From Phoronis australis (Eukaryota > Phoronida > Phoronidae), in the NCBI GenBank assembly GCA_002633005.1, contig NMRA01000269.1:447098-511097 (forward strand): 64,000 nt of DNA. The letters run 5' to 3'. The position numbers were made by a program, and so were the translations under genes. The stretch's first letter is position 1; every line of letters starts with the position of its first letter. Positions 12,203 through 25,400 of the stretch are shown in pieces. The notes under the pieces are model-generated. The model searched no databases and had not been told where the DNA came from. It was given only the letters and a program-made list of their open reading frames with translations.

Positions 12203-13922
12203 AGTCCAAGAATAACATTTTTGTAAGAAATACAGTTGGGAAGCTGAATGTGACACTTTTGAATTAATTTTCTGCATTAATTCCAAAAATCTTCTTCAGG
12301 GCGACATTTCCAAAAAAGGTGTGACAACACATATGTAGCTTTATTACAAAAGGAAATAAATTAGAAACCCGAGCTTGGATTTTGACTAAAAAAAGGTATT
12401 TGTCACTAAAACCCTGGTCATATTCTAAATTGGAACCATATATTAGGATCCTTTGTAAGTTCATAAGGCAATGCGTATATTTTCTTTTAACATAAACTAT
12501 CTCCCAACTCTATTTCCCATTTACACTCAAGACATGGTTTCTCGATGTTGACACAACAAATATATCTACAACCTTCACATACCGTACTTCCTTAAGTGAA
12601 TAATTGCTGAAGGCACGCAAGGAGAATAGATATTAACACTTTTAAATTTACTTTGAAGTGCTTTCTTTGAAACCTTCTTAGAACAGAAACAGCAATATAA
12701 AGGTCATGTAAATTAATACTGCTGTTTTGTTGTGGGTGTGCCTTTCTTGTTTTGCTAAATTTTCCAGAAAGACATGGTCACATGACTCAATTAATGACAG
12801 ATTGGTAAAAAGCCACAAATTAAATTCTACGGGCTTTCAACTTTTAGAGAGTTAAAAGCTAGTTTTGTAGATTATTGGCTAAATACCATGACTTGGCGAC
12901 ACGGTTCTTTGTTACCTTAATTACAATAATATTCTCAGCCTCTATGCATTTTCAACCTTGTGCAGTAATCCGTAGAATATTTTGAACACAGCAGTAGTCG
13001 AAATAGTCCTTCCTCAGTTTTTTAAAGTTTTAAAGGCTACTTTGCTCCATGTAATAACATAGGTAAAGGGTTGCATTGTGGGTAATGAAAAGTACAAACA
13101 ATGCTTATAATGAAGATTCCTTCTAACGTTTATTTATGTTTCCACCAGGTGGTGTGTGAACAAGTTGAAGAATTGACATACAGGTTTCATAATTGGATTT
13201 TTAACTATACGCTTTTGATAATTGGAGATTCTGCATCACTATTAAATTATCACATCAATGACCAGATGGATTTCCAATTTTCCTAGAATTACACAGATAT
13301 GATAACAATTTCCACTTTCGACAAGTTATTATCACCACCACAAAACATCTAACTAACCTGACTATTACTGCAACCCTAGCGAATTCAATCAATTCACTTA
13401 TTGTACGCTGTGCAGGAAAACAAACATGTATCAGATCTAACCATAATCATAATGAGTAACTGCTGCATTGAAGAGTTAATAGAGATAGATAGGCTGGAAA
13501 TGGATGTTTAGATTGACCATATGTTGATAGTGCCTCATTGTCAGGGGTTTCTTGGCAAATTTATGACCAATGAAAACAGCATATGACCGCTGGGAGGGGG
13601 TGTGCGGGCGGAGGGGCAAAAGAAAAGAGAAGTGGGGTGCCAATAGGAGTGCGACTGGAAGATGCAACGAGAAGAGAACAAGGGTGCTATCTGCCACAGT
13701 TGTGTTTACTGGGTCTGGCCATTGGATAAGGGTAGGGGCCACAGGATACTCTAAGGCCGCAAGTGGATTCGGCTGAAATGCAACCAAAAGATTTATCAGT
13801 TCCACCCCCTAATAACCCAGCGTAATCTTGTTACAGCTGGAGACAAATGATAAGATGAAGACTAGGACACATTGTGGAATGAATAACAACAAGCAATAAA
13901 ACACTTATTTAGCAGTTGTTCA
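12203..13922. other. AFF intron 1: no gene; one G-rich island
   Basis: Mostly AT-rich. At about 13585-13800 a purine- and GC-rich stretch opens frames on both strands (68 and 109 codons). Neither resembles a known family. Confidence 0.5.
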
Positions 13923-14497
13923 CAGACCGTAACATAAGCTTTTTTTACATGGGGAACAGTTGTCGCGACGCATGCAAGTTGTCACGGCGCAGCGCAAATT
14001 GCACTCCTTTAGTTTCAGTTACACAACATTAGACTGGATCACCTTCCAGTCATTTATATAAAGACTGTCTGCTCACGCTTGCATAAATAATGTAGTTCAC
14101 TTTTCGCTTAAAAGCTCGATACAGAGTCCCATATAGTGTCACTATAAACGGTTCTGTGCCAAGCTTTCAAACAAAAAGTTTAGTCGTGTTTGCAGCAAGG
14201 GAAGTTTGCATAAACAATAGCGAACATCCAAACCACGTGGAATGCCACTGGATCATTCATACATACGCTATTGCGCAAGCGTAACCGAGATGATCTCTTT
14301 CGCTTTGTGTTTTAGACATGAAGTGGAAACTGATCCGAGTGCAACCTGCTCTACCTCTCAAACCAACGACAAAAATGGCCGCCACGTCATCGACTTATTC
14401 CTTGACAGTCATGTTTACAAACACACACACACACACACACACACTTATGCCCGATCAGCTGTTACGTGTCTCCCGTGTAAATGCGACTATACATAGG
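13923..14497 (+). mobile_element. interspersed element family A, copy 2
   Basis: Shares GGGAACAGTTGTC, GTCCAAACCACGTGGAATGCC-type, TATTGCGCAAGCGTAACCGAG and ATCAGCTGTTACGTGTC-type blocks with the other copies. A (CA)n run at 14419-14443 occupies the slot filled by other tandem repeats in sister copies. Confidence 0.7.
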
Positions 14498-14726
14498 TAT
14501 AAATAAGGGGATAAAATCAATCACAAGTATTTAACGATGGGTTAGAGATCTCAAGATGTGATATTCATATTGCAGGCAGTAATATGTTAAATTGCTCGCT
14601 AGAGAACACTAGAGCCAAAACCACTGTTGCAGAAGGAAAGATACAATTTCATTTTAGCACAAGGCTCTCATAACAAAGTGCAAATACTGAATATACCTCA
14701 CTCAGACCATCATCTACAATAGTCAA

Positions 14727-14815
14727 GGGCAATAGCCGGAAACGTGCTCATATTTTGAGAACCAGTTTGATGCCAGTTATTCAGTGGAGAAAACTGGTTC
14801 TCAAAATTAGGGCAC
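14727..14815. repeat. hairpin element family D, copy 1
   Basis: GGGCAATAGCCGG, then TTTTGAGAACCAGTTT facing AAACTGGTTCTCAAAA: a 16-bp perfect stem with a loop of about 30 bp, ending AGGGCAC. Confidence 0.75.
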
Positions 14816-15837
14816 GATATATCAAGCCGTTACTGTTGTCAAGTGCATGCAAGAACCAAAGGTACTGCAGTGTAACTATATTTTTGCAGGAACTCGGTCT
14901 TGACACAATGAATCTGGGGAATATGTGAAGAAAAGAGTCTGCAGTCTGCAGTTCTGGGCTTCATTTCATGAAACTCTTTTAGTCTCATATTAGATCGAAA
15001 TAACACTGCTGTCACTTCATCACGTCATGGTGCACTCATTGAACAATGCTGTTGACGGCATACCAACAACCGAACTTGAGACTTTTATGAAACGGAGCCC
15101 TGACTCAGTTGAAAATCACCTCCTTAAAGTATTTATCTCAATTGTTGTCAAGGTCACCTCAGGAATGAGCCTACTTTCAGTCATCTGGAGATTTTTCAGA
15201 AATATCTAAGGCAGTTGGTCACAAATTTAATTACAACTGTGTATATTCACACCCACCATTTCCATTGAGTTTCTAAAATGACAAATAAAGGCAGACAGGG
15301 TGTAGCATACTTACTTAACTTTAGTGAGAACCTTGATGTGCACTAGGTGTCACTACAGTCAAACAACAATTCAACCAGTGTCAACACACATACAGTCAGA
15401 TAGTCCTAATGGTCTTTATGACCAGTCATACAGAACATGAGCTCCAAGAAACTGACAGAAGTTCATTTCTGACTTAAGTCTAAGACTTGTCTCATCTTCT
15501 AAACTCTGAAACTACCACATACCGTTAAGTTAGTGAAGTCAAAAACGTAAGTCAAACTTTTGAAACAGACTTGAGCCAAATATAAGTTTTATCTTAAAAT
15601 TGACTGAAATTTAAGATTCGTCTTGGCTCCTACGACTTTCGTTTTGTGGTGTTAGCAAAAGATGTCGCTGTCAGCAATAGCACGTAGCACAAGTTGCTAT
15701 CTGCTGAACATTCACCATTCTACCAGTATAACCCTATAACTTTACCTGAACAATTTTTACAGAACTCTTCATATTCATAAAATTTATGCAGCGCCATCTT
15801 GCCATAGCCCTGATGACCGAAGCATCAACAAAATAAC

Positions 15838-16440
15838 TACAGTAAGCCTTTTTTACCCGAGGAACAATTGTCACTCCGCGACTTGTCACAGCCAAAGTTG
15901 TTCCACTTTGGTGGCACTTAAACAACAATAGATCGCTTAGTGGACAAGCTTGAGTCATTTACAAGAAGACTACCAGCGCATGCTCACATAAACAACAGCG
16001 AACGTCCAAATCATGTGGAAATTGTCAACGGATCACCCATATAAATGTTACTGCGCAAGCTTAACAGAGATGATCCCTTCCGCCTTTCCCCTGTTTGTGT
16101 TTAAACCTGTAGTTGACAACGGAGCAACTGATCGCGTGCGACTTGCTCTACCTCTCAAACCCATATCAAAAATGGCCGCGCCCGGTGTCAACTTGCTCTG
16201 TGTCAAGTGTTTACACACATACTTGCACCCGATGAGCTATTCCGTGTCAGCTCAGCTCCGCGTCAGCTCAGCTCCGCGTCAGCTCAGCTCCGCGTCAGCT
16301 CAGCTCCGCGTCAGCTCAGCTCCGCGTCATCTCAGCTCCGCGTCAGCTCAGCTCCGCGTCAGCTCAGCTCCGCGTCAGCTCAGCTCCGTGTCAGCTCAGC
16401 TCCGTGTCATCTACACCTCGTGTAAATGTGGCTATTACAA
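15838..16440 (+). mobile_element. interspersed element family A, copy 3, with minisatellite
   Basis: Same block order as copies 2 and 4 (AGGAACAATTGTC, GCGAACGTCCAAATCATGTGG, GAGATGATCCCTTCCGCC). Its 3' part carries a 16-bp tandem array at 16247-16406. Confidence 0.7.
16247..16406. repeat. 16-bp minisatellite, 10 units
   Basis: Ten head-to-tail copies of TCAGCTCAGCTCCGCG with rare changes (CAT for CAG once, GTG for GCG in the last units). It expands a short motif, CAGCT-CCGTGTCAGCT, present singly in family A copies 1, 2 and 4. Confidence 0.95.
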
Positions 16441-16508
16441 GGATCCATTAACTGACAGGTCCAACTAAAGTCTCAGCTCACACCAGTATTCATATACTGC
16501 AGGCGTGC

Positions 16509-16646
16509 GTTCAGTAATGCTAGGACCTACGCTAGGACCTAGCCAAAATCTAACTAACGTCACGTGTTCTCATTTAAAATACATGGCAATATCTCACACT
16601 ATCTCGCGAAGTCTTGCTTTTTAGCGAGGTCCTAGCATTATTGAAT
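16509..16646. mobile_element. palindromic MITE family B, copy 2
   Basis: GTTCAGTAATGCTAGGACCT at the left and its diverged inverse (AGCGAGGTCCTAGCATTATTGAA) at the right. Same length and core (TGTTCTCATTTAAAATACATGG) as the other copies. Confidence 0.8.
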
Positions 16647-17442
16647 GGGAGGCTGAAGTCCAGTTGGTCTGATGGGGCCACTAGACCCTTATCATTATCA
16701 CATGCCTTGCATTAGTTTCAAATCACTTCCTAGTTCATGCTTGGCTATTCTGCATTGTTTGCGCTGCAACATTTTCTCTTCAATAGCAGGCATGTAGGGA
16801 GTCAAATCGATAATTCCAGGACAATAGCCTCTGTTTTGCACAAAATCAGAGAAAGAATGCCACCTTTAAAGATATATCAATATAGTACACAGAGCTCATG
16901 ATCAAAACACACCGCTACCAAAATAAACAGACCAAAACTAACACACTGGGCTGAACATTGAAGAAGCAGTTACTAGGCTTTTTCACGTTGAGGTTTCCCT
17001 GTTTACAAAAAGTATTTCCACTTTGAAGGTTTCAGCTTACTAGGTATGCAAGAGCAATGATTTTCTTAGAAAATGCTAGGTAAGGCTCAGAAAACAGAAG
17101 TAGGAATGACGAAACTAAATCCAAATACAGATCAAAAATGCAACAAAAGGGTAACATCACTGAAACTAAGGACATCGTTCTCGACTTTGGCAAAGGTCAT
17201 AACATTCTTTACTTACAAATCAATGGCAACCTGGGCGAGAAAATTAAGGATCAAAGGGCTAAGTGCTAAATGACATTCTCACAGATATCAGCTGTTACTC
17301 ATATCGCCAGGTTAATAAAGCTATGGAAATACTAGAAACTGAATATCGAGTATCAAATGAAACAATCAGAAATGTTCGGGGTGATCCAGTACAATGCACC
17401 AGGTTGTGGCACAACCTATCATTGCTAAGCTTGACTGCATTA

Positions 17443-17490
17443 CATGCACGCACGCACGCACGAAAGCACACACACACACACACACACACA
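17443..17490. repeat. (GCAC)n and (CA)n microsatellite
   Basis: Short CACG tetranucleotide run followed by about 11 CA units and a TATATTTATT tail. Confidence 0.95.
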
Positions 17491-20400
17491 TATATTTATT
17501 CAATAACTACGCCAGAGAGAGTGGCAAGATTACGCAAGTCTTTGCAAGAAATCACGTGAATTCCAATCCAAGCACGTGCCCGACAAGCTTTCACACGCAA
17601 TTTCCGTGCGTCACGGAACGAACCAGACAAAATACAGAGTACAAGTAAGGTGACAACATGCCAATCAAATCGTTAAGAAGGAGCTGGTTTAGATCCTCCC
17701 CTCCCCTCCTCTTTCTCACCATCTCATTCTTCCTGTGAACCTGTCCCTCCCAGTTTCAGTCTAATCCACCTCCCAGTCTAATCCCCTAATATCACTCTCT
17801 ACAACTTTAAGCCCTGTAGACCCATGCTAGTGCCTAGCAGAGACTTAAGATGGCTCTGATCCATTCTTGCTCATGATTGGTCAATAGTCATGACCTGGAG
17901 TTACGTAGCAATATTACCAACATCAGGGCACTCAGACTTGTCTACTTACCACAATTATGGTCTTTTACTTTCAACTTCATGTCGACATCTACCGAGAAAT
18001 GGCAACACATTTATGATCTTATACTCTCCGTATACCGCACTGGCGTTGGGTCCTGGTAGATGCGCAGAACTGATGCGACACGTATCAGGCTAGTCAGCTC
18101 ATGTGAGTTTCCAAATAAGGAAGCCAACAGTCAGGAAAGTGACTGTATTTTCGGCTTGCAGAAAGCAGACTATGCGCTGGAGGTTGGAACGAGGCTACTA
18201 TAGACCTTGCAGTGCAAACACAATGAACTCAATAGTACAGTGCATGTGCCCCCAACTGTAAAAATAGAGTCCATGCACCATTCCCAAGGACTGACAGAAA
18301 CTGAAAGCCTTTCATCGTAATAAACGTTTTATGCACTTTACTACATCCAGTGATCATCATGATTTTTCATTTCTTATTTAAAGTTGCATTTCTCCCTGTT
18401 AAGTTGGCTAAAAAACGATAATCTAACTGGGCCTTTTACTCTCATAAAATCCATCTCATAACACTTCTCACCATGCTCGGATTCTACTTTCATTGTCAAG
18501 AAGCCTGTGAATTGTGGCACTGGTTGACATTAGACAACAATTCAAGATAGAGTGGGGTGGTAATGTTTTTAAACCCCAAAGCACTTCAGTTAAGAATTCA
18601 ACATTGACAGCTAAACAGCAAAATGCTCCTCAAATTGCATATCATATTAATATTTAACACCTATCTGGCTGCAAATAAATGCCTTCCTCTCATCTTTTAT
18701 TCTCAGTAAGAGAATGCAGAAATACAGGTTGATAAGAATACACTTGACTGATCACAGAGTAATCAATAATGAAACCAGGTCTGCCATATCTGTCTACAAT
18801 CATCTATAATGCTGCTCATTAAAAGAAGAATCAATTTGAGGGCATTGTCTAATGAGGAAACACTTGAGTTTATGGGAAACATTAATACACAAAAAATGTC
18901 ATTTCTAAAAATACGGGCAATGTGTGTAGCAAAATATGTGAGGATTTCAAAAAAAATTGAATTTCATGCAAATATTTGCTTGCTAGTGAACAACCGCTTC
19001 TAGAAAGGCCGTCACCAACACACATGGTTTCTTTAGATAAAAATAATAAAATTGCCATTATGGGATAGACCTGTGATTGAATCCTTCCGAAAATCGTTAT
19101 CATCTGTCATCAGTTTCATAGGAACACGCCAGCCACATTTTTTGAAAATCCTCCAAACAGTTCAAGAGTAAGGGCAGCAGGACATCGAATACCCAGACAG
19201 AGATGATTGTTAATTTATGCACCCACATATGTACGTATCTGGGCACATAAAAATGACCTGGACACTGTTTTACGGTAGTTTTACCGCTGAATTACGCTGA
19301 AGCTCCATTTTACCAATACTGTAACTTGCAGCGAGCCATGTTTATTGTTTGCCAAACCGGCAACTGAACAGCGCCACCTTAAAAAAATCAGGGACTCTAC
19401 ACTTGATTTCTAGAGTAAGCCACACAATCTATCAGAAGCCAAAGTTTCATGTAGTCACTGACTTGTTGATTTGCACTTGATCAGAGCTCATGACTCTCAT
19501 GATCTGTCTACATGCTTTGACTCACATATTTAGTGGAATTCACTCAATGTCATACCAGTTATTGTCATAAAATGTCAAAAAAACAGATTATTTCCTACTT
19601 TATGCCAAGTCGGAACTACAAATGGAACATCCCATTTGTTACTGCAACATACGTCGAACTCAACTGTATGACATTGAGTAGGCTCCACCGAACGACTGTC
19701 TGTTTTGAAAGGGATTACGGTGATTCTTTTACATAGCATACAACAAGGTAGAAATTTCATTTTGTCAAATATCTCATATAGAAAATTTTAATTCATTCAA
19801 CCAACACACGATAAAAATTGTGATTACCACCCTCCTCTGAAAAACACACGCTTGTCCCCTTCACGTCTAACCAGCCAGGTTTTTAAACAGTGTCACTTTT
19901 GAACATCCATGTCCTATAGTATTAGGCTAAAAACACTAGCAAATTTTACTTTTTCCCAAGGCCCCTAGATAAGTACAGTAATCATATCTGGAAATTCTTA
20001 AGTTTCCGCAATTGTTTCTGTGCAAAATAACTGAAGAGCTTTAGTGCAAGATATCGACAATGCAATGCGGGCATGGATGAGCAGTCAACTTGTGCCAGCT
20101 CATTTCCATAAGAAAATGTCACAGAACTTTGACCTTTTTGCAGTAAAAAAGCAAGGCCGCATAAACACAAAATTACATTTATTGTGAACGTCTGTGGCAA
20201 GTTACTACCACCACATGCCCAGACGTACAATCCACAGACACGTTCTCGGGGGAAAACGAAAGATCACGCAAGCCTTTGCAAAATATCAACGTGTATTACA
20301 AGTGAAACATGGGATCACACTAGCTTCCTTCAGTGGAGACAAAAGTTGCTTTCCCATTAGAGGTAAGTGGGAAAGGTTACCCTAATCCGAAAGCGACCTT

Positions 20401-20638
20401 ACAGCTAGAAACTCAGCCCAGTGGTTTGCATTAGAAGTCATGCAATACAAGTGAGATCACTTGGGAGGGTAATCATTACAAACCAAACACAATGAGTGCC
20501 AACACACTGTGAGTAATCTGCCTGCCTGTACCAATACCCAGAGGTCAAGACATTCAACAGCAACACTTCAATTAGTTCAACCCCTACATCTTTTCTGACT
20601 AAAAGGTCAGTCAAGCACAATATCATAGTAACTGTGAG

Positions 20639-20717
20639 CAGACAATATGTCTGACCAATCACCAGAATGCAGACAATGTGTCTGACCAATCAACAGAGGT
20701 TAGACAATGTGTCTGAG
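20639..20717. repeat. 31-bp tandem repeat, 2.5 units
   Basis: GACAATATGTCTGACCAATC recurs at 20641, 20672 and (partial) 20703. Confidence 0.9.
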
Positions 20718-22284
20718 ATGACACCACACTAGACACTAGATGGACAAGTGCAGTGGATGAAAATAAAAAGTTGAGTGGTCACTTTGGCTTGAGGTCATGA
20801 AACTCAAGTTCTGTGACCTGTATGACCTTGACAAACCATGTAACCAATACACATTTTTCAAAAATGTTACACAGAATGATGGCAACTCAAGGTGTGATGG
20901 TACCAAACCACTGCACACTTAATGGACGAACCAGAATCAACATATAGCTGCCCGTGCATTGGCGATTTAACATGGCCGTGTAAAACGTCAAAACCTGTGA
21001 AAATATTTCTTTACTATGAACATCCTGGTATCAACGTATTTGGAGTCTCCACAAGCGCTTTGTCAATTGAATAATACATTGCAGTGCTGTCTACAAAGCC
21101 ACGCCATCTGGTGTAAACTAACCAACAGAGGAACGGCTAAAGGGAGGAGGTTACACCAACCATCTGAAGCGTCGCTATGAACCATGGCTTTCCAAACGAT
21201 TGTACACAACAAGCCTGATGGTTCACAGCACCCACGGTGGTGGTAGGTGGTGGCAGGTGGACACAAGTGGGCATTTGACCAGGCCCACACCTGTATGAGA
21301 TGCACGTGTAGTTATCATACCTCTCTGAGTTTAGGGTATCCTGTGGTCAGAATTGCTTTAAATTTCCACTGAATTGTTTCACAGGTAACACGGAAAAGAA
21401 GAGTTACGCCTGCAGAAAGAATGAGGAGATACTTGAATGTATGTGCTGCTATTGAGCGTGTATCCATTTGGGCACAGAATTATACAATTTGTTGGACAAC
21501 ATTCATAATTTTTGGTGATAACAATCAAAAACACTAGAATAATGTAATCAGCTATTAAAATATTTGTTCAAAATTCCTTATTCAAAGAAAGCAGTCGGAT
21601 TCCATGAATTCCACTTGATTTCCATTACCACGGAAAACCAGAATGTCTGCAATTTTATTAACTGCAAAAATGACCAGTAACGAGGTGGCAAAATTCTAAT
21701 TACAGATTGGCTTAGACATCTAATGAACTTTCCAGTTAATTCCCTTTCATTCTAGGTCACGATGGAACGTTACATCGACGATGAATTCTGTAGCTTCCTA
21801 TTGGTCATGGCGGGGGAATTGCAGGTCAAATTGTCTGAATACCTTTGGCATGTACTGTTCATACATATCCAAATTGCACTAGTTGCATGCTAACTATGGT
21901 TATGCAACTCAAGGTATCCCATCACCCCACAAGTTCAGCTAAATCAGTCTTGAGACCAGCTGTTTTGAGCCTGTCAGATGTACTTTCACAGACTGAACTC
22001 ACAGGGGTCTGTGACCAAGCTTCCGGTATCCGTAAATGGAACTCCCTAACTCATGACAGAGAGACTGAAAAGACCTGCGGATGTCGAATTCTCACTTAGC
22101 TTCGGTAATGTTCTTTACAAGACAAAAATGTTTAAATTCTATTTCACTGCATCGAAAGAAAAAGTTGGTGCCCCGTAATCACCAATACAGTTATTTTCCA
22201 CTAATTTCACACTAAAACAATTGCCAAAATTGTAAACGTTTTCATTTTTTGAACACCGAATACTTTACTACACATAATGGATTG

Positions 22285-22440
22285 AAAATAAATCAGAAGT
22301 CTTTACGACATTTGCATAGTACAAACCTTGCTGGTACTAACCTGAAATTTTCTTAATCTTTATTTTTGTAGTGATATTTGACAAAATAGAACTTCGCTTA
22401 TCGGCCATATTGTGTGCGTAATAAGCAACTTAATACGTAT
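22285..22440 (-). mobile_element. family E, partial copy (inverted)
   Basis: The reverse complement contains ACAATATGGCCGATAAGCGA and AATAAAGATTAAGAAAATTT in family order. It is the only clear inverted copy. Confidence 0.55.
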
Positions 22441-25400
22441 CGAGAATTTGTACAAATAAACCCACCCAAAAGTATGCCCAACAGGGTGTAATTTCAGAAA
22501 ATTTTCCAAAAAGTATGCTTATTTTCGGTAACAGTGTGCATGTTTTGAAAATAAAATCAGGTGTACAGTACTCTTCTAAAATACGACTGTGGTATGTTTA
22601 GATGTAATTTTTTTGACACAAATCTCCAAGTAAATGCTTTGTATCAGAAAATGTTTTGAGAAACCATGGTTACTCACAACAATGTTCGAGGGTAGAAGTG
22701 TTTGAAAAAATGAAAAAGAGTCCGTTTTGGTAATTATTTTTGTTTGAAAGGGTGAGAACGCTGCACTGCCTGCAATGTTTTGCTTACAGAAAATCTGTAA
22801 TCCCAGTGCTTGCGAACTCAATAACCATTACTCGCCTCCATTAGGCTGTTTAGCACAACAGACCAGAGAAAGACGCAAAAAAAGTTCCGTTCCTTGTTAG
22901 TACATAGTCATTTAGTATTCCCCAGAAGCGTCTCGGAATTATTAAATGCTTTTAACTTCACTAATTACATACATATATAATGCCAGGCAGTGATAACAGG
23001 AAACAATAGACACTTCATATAGCACTGCAAGACCCACTGTGTCTTATTTTACCCACAATGCCACGCGTCCATAGAGGTCACTAGCTTCACAGTGGTGTAC
23101 AGCTGTGACAGTAATCATTACTTAGTATTATTCTGTCATTTGTCAATGTGTCGCTAATAAAGTTACTCCCTTGCATAGACAGTTGCAAAGCAGACATTAG
23201 AATTTCAGAAACAGACTAGATGAATCTCAAATGCAAAACTCACCTATGAAGGGTGTTAGCAGCCCTACCTTTTGAAAACCACTTCAATCATTTCAAACTC
23301 ACCTACAGAGGGCAGATGTGAAAATTGATAAGCTGCCGAGAGGGGGGAAGGACTGGCATTTATGTGCATGCAAAAAGCTCATAAAGAGTAAACGATTGAG
23401 AAACACTGGACGGTTGATCTCAGCAGCCATGAAACAAAATTGGGGGTGTGAGCAAGCCAAGCCTGCATGTTCAAAAACGAAAATTTGGAGAAGTTAGGAA
23501 TTGGCTTTTATCGGAACGGTCGATTTGGATAAATGTCCAGGGACCTCTATTCCCATCATAACTTACGTGCATGAGCCAAGTAACACAGTCGTTACAGAGT
23601 ACATCAAAGGACGTGGCTTTCCCTAAGGTTTAGGGAGCTAGAGTTCACAGACGACATCAGTTCACAAAGACATGGCCACTTTAAAAGAGGTCCTAAAGAA
23701 GCATTTTCAAGTGGATATGGGAAATTTAGCGTGTGTACATAAAAGACGGACTATTGGGCATTAACCCAGACAAGTGCATAATTTCGCAACTTTTTATGGA
23801 CTTACGAAGGAGATTATATTAATACAAAAGATGGAAATTAAATTAAAATGGAAGAGTAGGTTCTGATCAGCAGTAATTTGCCACATGCTGAGATGAGGTT
23901 ATATAATTGCGTAAGTGCACTTGATCAATACATCCACAGTTACACAATGTCATCACCACGAATAACAAGAGATTCAGAGGTAACATTACTGTGTCACACA
24001 ACAGATTTTAATTAAGAGCTCCATATTTCTTGAAACAGTATCAGTATCCCGCAACCACCCGGACATTTATGTCTCGACCAACAGAAATTTAAAAGCGCTT
24101 TGCGCACTCGGTAACAAGCAATTCCACTTCTCAGGCCCAATATCACCTCCTAAAGCAGACGATCTGCACCCATTACCTGTGCTTGACATTGAAGTTATCG
24201 CAAGACGGTTCTGTGCAGCATTTTGCCACTATGTGAACAGCGGTGGCCGGGTCAGTAGGAAATTTCGCCCTCAACCAACAAATTCCCCTCGCAGAAGACA
24301 CAGGCACCTTTCCCCTAATGAAAGTGAGGGCCCTCAGGTGTTACAAGCATCATTTTACTAGCTCTCTGCTATTGCTTTAGGGTTATCTTAAAACTGTTCG
24401 GGTTTTCAACAACACTTGTTGCTAGACTGCTTACTTCGAAGGATGCACAAGAGCCCGAGGAAGAGGATGTAGTTGACATCCATTTTCATTTGAAATCGAT
24501 TTGGATGGTGATTAAGCTAACTACCCTTTTAGTCAGTGAAACTGCAAGCATTTTCACCAGTAATGTGAGCCTAGTGTCAGTGCTTCAGTGTAATGAATCA
24601 TGGCTAAACACTGCAGAACTGTTCTGACCAGTGACAAAATTTGTTGCCTTTTACATTTCGGCAATAGAACACTAGTCTATTTTTACCCCGATGCCCCACT
24701 CCGATGCCCCACTCTGTGGTAAAAGTTGAAATACCAATACACATATTTCGGTATAATCAAACGAAACATAATCAACCCTAGTTCAAAAGACATTTCATGG
24801 TTTTTAACTTGCAATAACTAAACAAAAATTATATATAAAAAGACACGGAGAACAAGCTCTCTTCTTAAGGGGGCAAATAAACCCACGCCTTCAGTCAAAA
24901 AATGAGCATTTAGGCACAATAAACCACACTGTCTATTAGAAAACAATTTCGGAGTTATGACACTTATGGTTGAAAGTTGGCCTCATCTTGTTCCATTTCT
25001 AGGTTTGAGAGTATCTGATAGAGGTAGCTATTCCTTCACACAAGGTTCATGAACATTTATTTTTCAGCAGCAGAAGTAGAATTCCAGGTGTTTAATCTCA
25101 AACTCAATTTCAAATCAATCAGAGGATAACGCAGAAACAAAGAGCAAGTACGCCTGTTAAGAAAGTCACTTTTGACACCAGAACATGGCTTATAAGAACA
25201 ACATCAAAATGTAAAATATCACATGACCTAACTAGTCATGTTTTACACTGATCAGTGACCAGTAGGCTTCACTTGCAACCAATCAGTATTCAAATATTTT
25301 GTCCAAAAGCTCAGTTTTTCAATGGTAGATATCTGGCATTTTGCACCCCAGAAGGACCAAACTACCTTATGGGCATCCGTGCTTGATATATTTTTCACAA

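Larger units (their letters stand above)
16647..22284. other. AFF intron 1: no gene seen
   Basis: AT-rich intron with the microsatellite at 17443-17490, a pyrimidine-rich patch near 17695-17770, and an inverted pair around 19536-19690 (CACTCAATGTCATAC facing GTATGACATTGAGT). No exon recognised. Confidence 0.5.

Noticed and set aside
13476-13805. 109-codon minus-strand frame in a G-rich island
   Set aside because: There is no family resemblance. The frame stays open because of skewed base composition, and the opposite strand is open as well.
16013-16468. 151-codon plus-strand frame with SSAPRQLS repeats
   Set aside because: It is a translation of the 16-bp minisatellite. With a unit not divisible by three, similar words appear in all three frames.
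19536-19690. Inverted pair CACTCAATGTCATAC / GTATGACATTGAGT as a transposon
   Set aside because: The arms are only about 15 bp, with no target-site duplication and no second copy in the window.
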